DNA of 18,400 nt from DASVWH01 sp036389715 (GTDB taxonomy: Bacteria; Acidobacteriota; Blastocatellia; Pyrinomonadales; Pyrinomonadaceae). Position 1 is the first letter of the stretch. Every line of letters starts with the position of its first letter. A program made the position numbers and the translations under genes. The stretch is from assembly GCA_036389715.1 (NCBI GenBank), contig DASVWH010000176.1, positions 1 to 18,400 on the forward strand, given 5' to 3'. The notes beneath the pieces were generated by a model that had not been told where the DNA came from, did not search any database, and saw only the letters and a list, made by a program, of their open reading frames with translations. Of this stretch, positions 14,601 through 18,400 are shown one piece after another.

Positions 14601-16727
14601 TCACTTCTGCGTCTCGACATCGCCGTTGTATTGCTGGAGTTTGCGATAGAGGGTTTTGCGCCCGATGCCGAGCGCGCGTGCGGCGCGCGTCTTATCGCCC
14701 GCCGTATAGTCGAGCGTGGCTTCGATGGCCTGTCGCTCGATCTCGTCCATCGTCGAAGGGATGTTGATCTCAAACTGGATGGCGCGCCCTTTGTTGGCCG
14801 CCTCGATGCGTTCGCGGCGCAGGTGCGCGCGCTCGTCCATGACGCGCTTGCTGATGGCTTCGGGCAGGTCGTCCGGCTCTATGCTCCGGCCCGACGCGAT
14901 GATGACGGCGCGCTCGATGGCGTTCTCCAACTCGCGGACGTTGCCCGGCCAATCGTAATTGACCAGCGCCTGCAACGCGGCCTTCGAGATGCCGGAGATG
15001 AAGCGCCCGGTCTTCTGCTTGTAGTGTTCCAGAAAGTGTATGACCAGCGGGTGAATGTCTTCGGGGCGCTCGCGCAGGGGCGGCAGCCGGATGGGAAAGA
15101 CCGAGAGACGATAGAAGAGGTCGCGGCGGAACGTCCCCATCTCGACGGCGCGCTCCAGGTCAACGTTCGACGCGGCGATGACGCGCACCTCCACCTTTAA
15201 GACTTCGTTGCCGCCGACGCGCGTGAACTCTCCGTCCTGCAAGACGCGCAGGAGGCGCACCTGGGCCGAAAGGCTCATCTCGCCGATCTCGTCCAGAAAG
15301 AGCGTCCCGCCGTCCGCCTCTTCAAAGCGGCCGCGGCGACGCGCGCGCGCATCCGTAAACGCGCCCTTCTCGTGGCCGAACAGCTCGGACTCGATCAGGG
15401 TTTCGGGAATCGCGCCGCAGTTGAGCTTGATGTAGGGCTGGTCCTCGCGCCCGGAATTGAAATGAATCAGGTTGGCGAGCAGCTCTTTGCCCGTGCCGCT
15501 CTCGCCCTGTATGAGGACGGAGGTCTGCGTGTCGGCGACGTTAAGCGCCAGCTCGATGGCGCGGCGAATCGTCTGGGCCTGGCCGATGATGCGGTCTTCG
15601 GCGTGGCGCTCGTGCAGGGCGCTGCGCAGCCGCATCACCTCCGCCGAAAGCTGGTCGCGTTCGAGCGCCGTCCCGATCTGGTCTGCGATGCCCTCGACCA
15701 GCGCGACCTCGTAATCCTTAAAGCCCTCGCGCGCCGCGCTCCAGACAAGGCCGAGCAGCCCGAAGGTTTGCCCGCCGACGCGCACCGGGGCGACCAATGC
15801 CGCGCGCCCGCCGAGCGTCGCGTTGAAGACCAGGCGCAGCGGAAACGGCAGCTCGGTGTCGAGCAGGCGCAGCGTCTTGCCTTCGGCCAGAACCTCTATC
15901 ATCGCAGGGTATTCCGTGATGTCAATTGACTGGCCGTGCGCGTCAATCAGTCCGCGCACGGAATCAATCGCGGCGTGTGGCGCGGCCTTGAAGGCGGCAA
16001 GGCTGATGCGCCCGCCCGCCGGGTCGAGCACGCCGAGCGCGCCGTAGTCCGCGCCGACCAGCGCGATGGCGCGCTCCAGGACCAGCGAAGTGACCTCGCC
16101 GAAATCCGAGCGCGCGTTGAGAGCGTTGGCGATGTCGAGCAGGGCTTCGGTCGTCTCGGCCTCGCGCTGCTTGTCCGTGAAGATGCGCGTGTACTGGTAG
16201 CCGACGGCGATCTGCCGTGCGATGGATTGGAGAAAAGAGACCTCGTCGTCGAGCCAGACGCGGGGCGCGCGCGTGTCGTGCAGTCCGACGAGCCCGAGCA
16301 CGTCGCCGCCGATGACGACCGGCACGACCAGCAGTGAGCGCGTGCCGAGACTGGCCGCGAGAAAACGCACCTTGTGGTCCAGTCCCGGCGCGGAAGTATC
16401 GTCCAGGCGAATCGGCTTGGTCAGATCAACGTGCTCGGCCAGCTCACGGATGTCTATCGGAATGGCCGTCCCTTCACTCGAAGGGACATCTTCGGAAGCA
16501 CGCCATTCATGGCTGATGCGCAGCTCGGATTCCGAGGCCAGCTGAATCACGTCGCAGCGGTCGGCGTTCATCATCCGCCCGAGTTCTTTGACGACGGCGC
16601 GCAGGAATCTGTCCAGGTCAATGCTCGCGGGCAGCTCCGCCGCGAGACGGTCAATGATTGCCTCGCGCGCTTCGTGCATCTTGATTTTGCGTTCGAGCGA
16701 GAGCGATTGTGCAGTAGTGGTGGACAT
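14601..16727 (-). CDS. Sigma-54-dependent transcriptional activator with tandem GAF sensor domains
   Basis: 708 residues. Two GAF domains (about 20-175 and 190-350) replace the usual receiver domain, so it probably responds to a bound ligand, redox state or partner rather than phosphorylation. The AAA+ domain (about 375-612) has Walker A GESGTGKE (408-415), Walker B TLFLDE (475-480), GTFRRDLFYRLSVFPI with arginine-finger residues (531-546) and YDWPGNVRELENAIERA (591-607). The C-terminal Fis-type helix-turn-helix is AGDKTRAARALGIGRKTLYRKL (676-697). The sigma-54 contact loop reads GAFTDA (455-460) instead of GAFTGA. The start is ATG at 16727 (MSTTTAQ), without a clear Shine-Dalgarno site. No obvious -24/-12 target promoter (TGGCAC-N5-TTGC) was found in the window, so its regulon lies elsewhere or is not recognisable by eye. 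Architecture is similar to NorR, NifA and FhlA types. Confidence 0.93.
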   Translation of the reverse strand: MSTTTAQSLSLERKIKMHEAREAIIDRLAAELPASIDLDRFLRAVVKELGRMMNADRCDVIQLASESELRISHEWRASEDVPSSEGTAIPIDIRELAEHVDLTKPIRLDDTSAPGLDHKVRFLAASLGTRSLLVVPVVIGGDVLGLVGLHDTRAPRVWLDDEVSFLQSIARQIAVGYQYTRIFTDKQREAETTEALLDIANALNARSDFGEVTSLVLERAIALVGADYGALGVLDPAGGRISLAAFKAAPHAAIDSVRGLIDAHGQSIDITEYPAMIEVLAEGKTLRLLDTELPFPLRLVFNATLGGRAALVAPVRVGGQTFGLLGLVWSAAREGFKDYEVALVEGIADQIGTALERDQLSAEVMRLRSALHERHAEDRIIGQAQTIRRAIELALNVADTQTSVLIQGESGTGKELLANLIHFNSGREDQPYIKLNCGAIPETLIESELFGHEKGAFTDARARRRGRFEEADGGTLFLDEIGEMSLSAQVRLLRVLQDGEFTRVGGNEVLKVEVRVIAASNVDLERAVEMGTFRRDLFYRLSVFPIRLPPLRERPEDIHPLVIHFLEHYKQKTGRFISGISKAALQALVNYDWPGNVRELENAIERAVIIASGRSIEPDDLPEAISKRVMDERAHLRRERIEAANKGRAIQFEINIPSTMDEIERQAIEATLDYTAGDKTRAARALGIGRKTLYRKLQQYNGDVETQK

Positions 16728-16840
16728 ATAAGTTAGAGGTCAGAGGACGGACGCCGGATGTCAAACGGTTGATAACCTGCTCGATTAACCCATCAGGCCC
16801 GACATCTGCCAGCTGCTTTTTAGAGGGCGGATAATAACGA
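16728..16840 (-). other. Upstream region of the sigma-54 activator gene
   Basis: It holds a perfect TTGACA on the minus strand (plus 16759-16764), but no acceptable -10 follows at 16-18 bases and the start codon is only 31 bases away. An 11-bp dyad, GGTT-N3-AACC (16767-16777), lies immediately upstream of that box and could be an operator. Tentative. Confidence 0.3.
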
Positions 16841-16880
16841 ACCGCGCGCCAAGTTGCAAAGCAAACTTAAGGCGCGCGGT
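16841..16880 (-). terminator. Terminator-like hairpin after the lytic transglycosylase gene
   Basis: ACCGCGCGCC (16841-16850) is perfectly complementary to GGCGCGCGGT (16871-16880), and AAGTTGC/GCAAACTT extends the stem inside with a small bulge. On the minus strand it is followed by TCGTTATTATCC, a poor T-tract. It lies 40 bp after the stop at 16921. Confidence 0.55.
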
Positions 16881-16920
16881 TGCGTCTTGATGAAGTTGTG
16901 CCGACGGAGGAAACCAACGA

Positions 16921-17577
16921 TTACTGCTGGAGCTGTGCGAGCTCCTGGGTCAGGCGGAATTCGATGCGTGCCTGCTCGGGCGTCAGGATGGGATGAAAGA
17001 GCTTGCCGTAGCGGCCGGTGATGATGCGCACGTAGTTCTGAGTCTCGCCGTAGGGCGGCACGCCGTCGTACTTGTCAACCGCGCCCTCGCCCGCATTGTA
17101 TCCGGCCAGCGCCAGCGAAACATTGCCGTTGAATCTCTTCAGAAGAAAGCGCAGGTACTTGGTCCCGGCTTCGATGTTGGCGGAGATGTCGTAGGCGTCG
17201 CTGCAACCGAAACGGCGGGCCGTGGCGGGCATCAACTGCATCAAGCCCTGTGCGCCGACGTGCGAACGAGCCTTAATCTTGTACTTCGATTCCTGCCAGA
17301 TGACGGCGTGAATGAAGCGGGGGTCAACGCCGTTGCGCTCGCCTGCACGAAAGATAATCAGGTCAAGCTCGTGATCGCCCGACGTGGGAACGTCCGCCGG
17401 AATGTAATCCTGCTCGACTGTCGCGACCTGTGCGGGAGCTTCGTGGGCCTGGACCGACGGCGCATACGCGCGATTGAAGACGAGGCCGGTCAGATTAGTG
17501 AAAAGGAAGAGTGCGATGACTGAAAAGGGTGCGAATTTGAAGGAGCGAAAGTGGGGAACGAGCCGGGTCAATTTCAT
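16921..17577 (-). CDS. Exported soluble lytic transglycosylase-type (SLT) protein
   Basis: 218 residues from the ATG at 17577; a TTG directly before it is in frame but less likely, and GGAG lies about 10 bases upstream. An N-terminal hydrophobic segment (about 17-34, FSVIALFLFTNLTGLVF) acts as signal peptide or anchor. The SLT domain (about 70-190) has the catalytic Glu in HAVIWQESKYK (E96), then GAQGLMQLMPATARRFG (108-124), NIEAGTKYL (134-142) and ALAGYNAGEGAVDKYDGVPPYGETQNYV (156-183, quoted in parts of the family signature). Members cleave peptidoglycan glycan strands to 1,6-anhydromuropeptides in the periplasm. The catalytic domain looks complete. It is divergent from fmdB across a 478-bp spacer, which implies a long leader or extra regulation. 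Confidence 0.92.
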   Translation of the reverse strand: MKLTRLVPHFRSFKFAPFSVIALFLFTNLTGLVFNRAYAPSVQAHEAPAQVATVEQDYIPADVPTSGDHELDLIIFRAGERNGVDPRFIHAVIWQESKYKIKARSHVGAQGLMQLMPATARRFGCSDAYDISANIEAGTKYLRFLLKRFNGNVSLALAGYNAGEGAVDKYDGVPPYGETQNYVRIITGRYGKLFHPILTPEQARIEFRLTQELAQLQQ

Positions 17578-17864
17578 CAATATCCATCTCCATGTGAGCG
17601 ATGACCTTTGTCATCAGAAGCCGCGTTCGGCTGACGCAGTTTTGGGGGCTACGCATGGTGGATTCGATCTACAAAGAGCGTTCATCGAAGCCGGGACTAT
17701 GATGGGGCAAGTGCCCCGGCGGTTGCTCGCAACGGACGAAAAAAGTGCAATTAAGTCCTTTTTCTGTATGTATTTAATTCGTCTAGGGCTAAGTCCAACG
17801 ATGAGAGGATTTCCGGCCCGAATCGTTCAGCTTGAGAGATGATTGCAACGCCTTTCCAACAATC

Positions 17865-17885
17865 TTCGTATCGAATAGATACGAA
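17865..17885. promoter_or_regulatory. Perfect inverted repeat, candidate operator
   Basis: TTCGTATC (17865-17872) and GATACGAA (17878-17885) form an 8-bp perfect dyad with a 5-bp centre, 90 bp upstream of the fmdB -35 box. Size and symmetry suit a dimeric repressor or activator site. It could alternatively act as an RNA hairpin on either strand. No regulator is encoded next to it. Confidence 0.4.
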
Positions 17886-17974
17886 AAAACCCCCTTCCGC
17901 AGAGAAAAAATTCGGTTGTCTCGAAGTACGACGCAAACAGTTCGGGTTAAACGGCATCAGAAGTTCATCAGGGT

Positions 17975-18004
17975 TTGCAAGCCCCGCCGGGCGGCTCGTA
18001 TAAT
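17975..18004 (+). promoter_or_regulatory. Sigma-70-type promoter of fmdB
   Basis: TTGCAA (17975-17980) and a perfect TATAAT (17999-18004) are separated by 18 bases, placing the transcription start near 18011 and giving a leader of about 45 nt. The spacer is almost pure G/C and contains the 11-bp dyad CCGCC-G-GGCGG (17984-17994). Confidence 0.75.
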
Positions 18005-18055
18005 TCGCTTTCGGGACAAAAGTTTAGAGCCGAAGAGCGGGAGAAAAGATTTCTC

Positions 18056-18397
18056 ATGCCGATATATGAATATGAGTGCCGCAAGTGCAAAGCGCACATC
18101 GAAATCCTACAGAAGCTGGCCGACAAGCCGCTCACGAAGTGCCGCAACTGCGGCGGGCGTTTAGAAAAGCAGTGGTCGCAATCGGGCTTCCAATTCAAGG
18201 GCTCCGGCTGGTACGTGACCGATTACGCGGGCAAGAAGACGGACGCCAAAGAAGAGAAGAAGACCAAGACCCAGACCCCGGCGGCCGATAAAGCGTCGTC
18301 CGAGAAGACGACTGCGACAGACGCGACTTCCGCCAAAGAGACGGCCTCGAAAGAGAAGACGGCTTCAACCAAAACCGCTCCGTCGAGCGGCGATTAA
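18056..18397 (+). CDS. FmdB-family zinc-ribbon protein with low-complexity tail
   Basis: 113 residues from the ATG at 18056. The frame is open further upstream to 17975, but that part spans the -10 box and lacks family similarity, whereas MPIYEYEC is the classic FmdB start. The zinc ribbon uses C8-x2-C11 (CRKC) and C29-x2-C32 (CRNCGG), followed by GFQFKGSGWYVTDY (49-62), also typical of the family. The last 50 or so residues are almost entirely Lys, Thr, Ala, Glu, Ser and Asp, predicted disordered. FmdB proteins were named for a putative regulator of formamidase/amidase operons; their true role is poorly known and no amidase gene is nearby. GGGAG lies about 12 bases upstream, rather far for a ribosome binding site. 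The stop at 18395-18397 lies within the window, so the gene is complete. Confidence 0.9.
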   Translation: MPIYEYECRKCKAHIEILQKLADKPLTKCRNCGGRLEKQWSQSGFQFKGSGWYVTDYAGKKTDAKEEKKTKTQTPAADKASSEKTTATDATSAKETASKEKTASTKTAPSSGD

Positions 18398-18400
18398 CGG

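Larger units (their letters stand above)
17578..18055. other. Divergent intergenic region between the lytic transglycosylase and fmdB
   Basis: 478 bp without a credible gene. It contains the fmdB promoter (17975-18004), a perfect dyad (17865-17885) and two adjacent small hairpins: GGGGC-AAGT-GCCCC (17704-17717) and GTTG-CTCG-CAAC (17722-17733). The base composition is clearly lower in GC than the flanking genes, with A and T runs at 17739-17765 and 17883-17910. No clear promoter for the leftward transglycosylase could be picked. I looked for a ydaO/c-di-AMP or GEMM riboswitch because these often precede cell-wall hydrolase genes, and did not find their conserved cores. Confidence 0.6.

Noticed and set aside
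16759..16764. Perfect TTGACA upstream of the sigma-54 activator
   Set aside because: No -10 element at the proper distance, and only 31 bases to the start codon; not called as a promoter.
17581..17740. Possible c-di-AMP (ydaO) or c-di-GMP (GEMM) riboswitch upstream of the lytic transglycosylase
   Set aside because: A GTCAGC match and GC hairpins are present, but the conserved cores of these riboswitches are not seen. A covariance-model search would settle it.

Overview
The window is a GC-rich bacterial chromosome segment, most likely from an Acidobacteriota bacterium and perhaps the Blastocatellia. The phylum call rests mainly on two tandem secreted VWA proteins. Their layout (signal peptide, Pro- or Gln-rich linker, N-terminal 'VTVxDxxxxxVxxLxxxDFxxxED'-type domain, MIDAS-type VWA, C-terminal 'Y..GY' end) matches the VWFA-related Acidobacterial domain family. 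Class-level placement is inference. No mobile element, CRISPR array, tRNA, rRNA, phage gene or toxin-antitoxin pair is visible. The region reads as stable core and signalling chromosome rather than an accessory island.

Layout: (1) Positions 1-707, plus strand: the C-terminal part of a glycine/betaine/sarcosine/D-proline reductase selenoprotein B-like protein, cut by the left edge. (2) 798-4862, minus: a 1354-residue hybrid histidine kinase (REC-PAS-PAS-GAF-GAF-PAS-PAS-HisKA-HATPase-REC), converging on the first gene. (3) 5258-7523, minus: two consecutive secreted VWA-domain proteins, with a terminator after the second. (4) 7715-13147, minus: a tight ileS-lspA-lgt-rluD cluster. It covers isoleucyl-tRNA synthetase, the signal peptidase II and prolipoprotein diacylglyceryl transferase of lipoprotein maturation, and a large-subunit rRNA pseudouridine synthase. 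ileS and lspA overlap by 4 bases (GTGA). (5) 13367-14426, minus: a YtxH-type small membrane protein and a membrane-anchored coiled-coil protein, with a recognisable promoter before the pair and a strong terminator after it. (6) 14601-16727, minus: a sigma-54 activator with tandem GAF sensors instead of a receiver domain. (7) 16921-17577, minus: an exported lytic transglycosylase. (8) 18056-18397, plus: an FmdB-family zinc-ribbon protein with a long low-complexity tail and an excellent sigma-70-type promoter, divergent from the transglycosylase.

The genes fall into housekeeping (translation, lipoprotein maturation), cell envelope (transglycosylase, YtxH, coiled-coil and secreted VWA proteins) and sensing (hybrid kinase, GAF-sigma-54 activator). 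I did not find a clear undescribed multigene system. The points most worth a second look are residue-level departures and non-coding structure. These are a Ser at the expected Sec/Cys position of the GrdB-like protein, a Met in place of the conserved receiver Lys in the kinase, GAFTDA in the sigma-54 activator, a hydrophilic insertion in IleS, a dispersed GAAGGCR heptamer repeat, and a perfect 8-bp dyad in the 17.6-18.0 kb divergent spacer.
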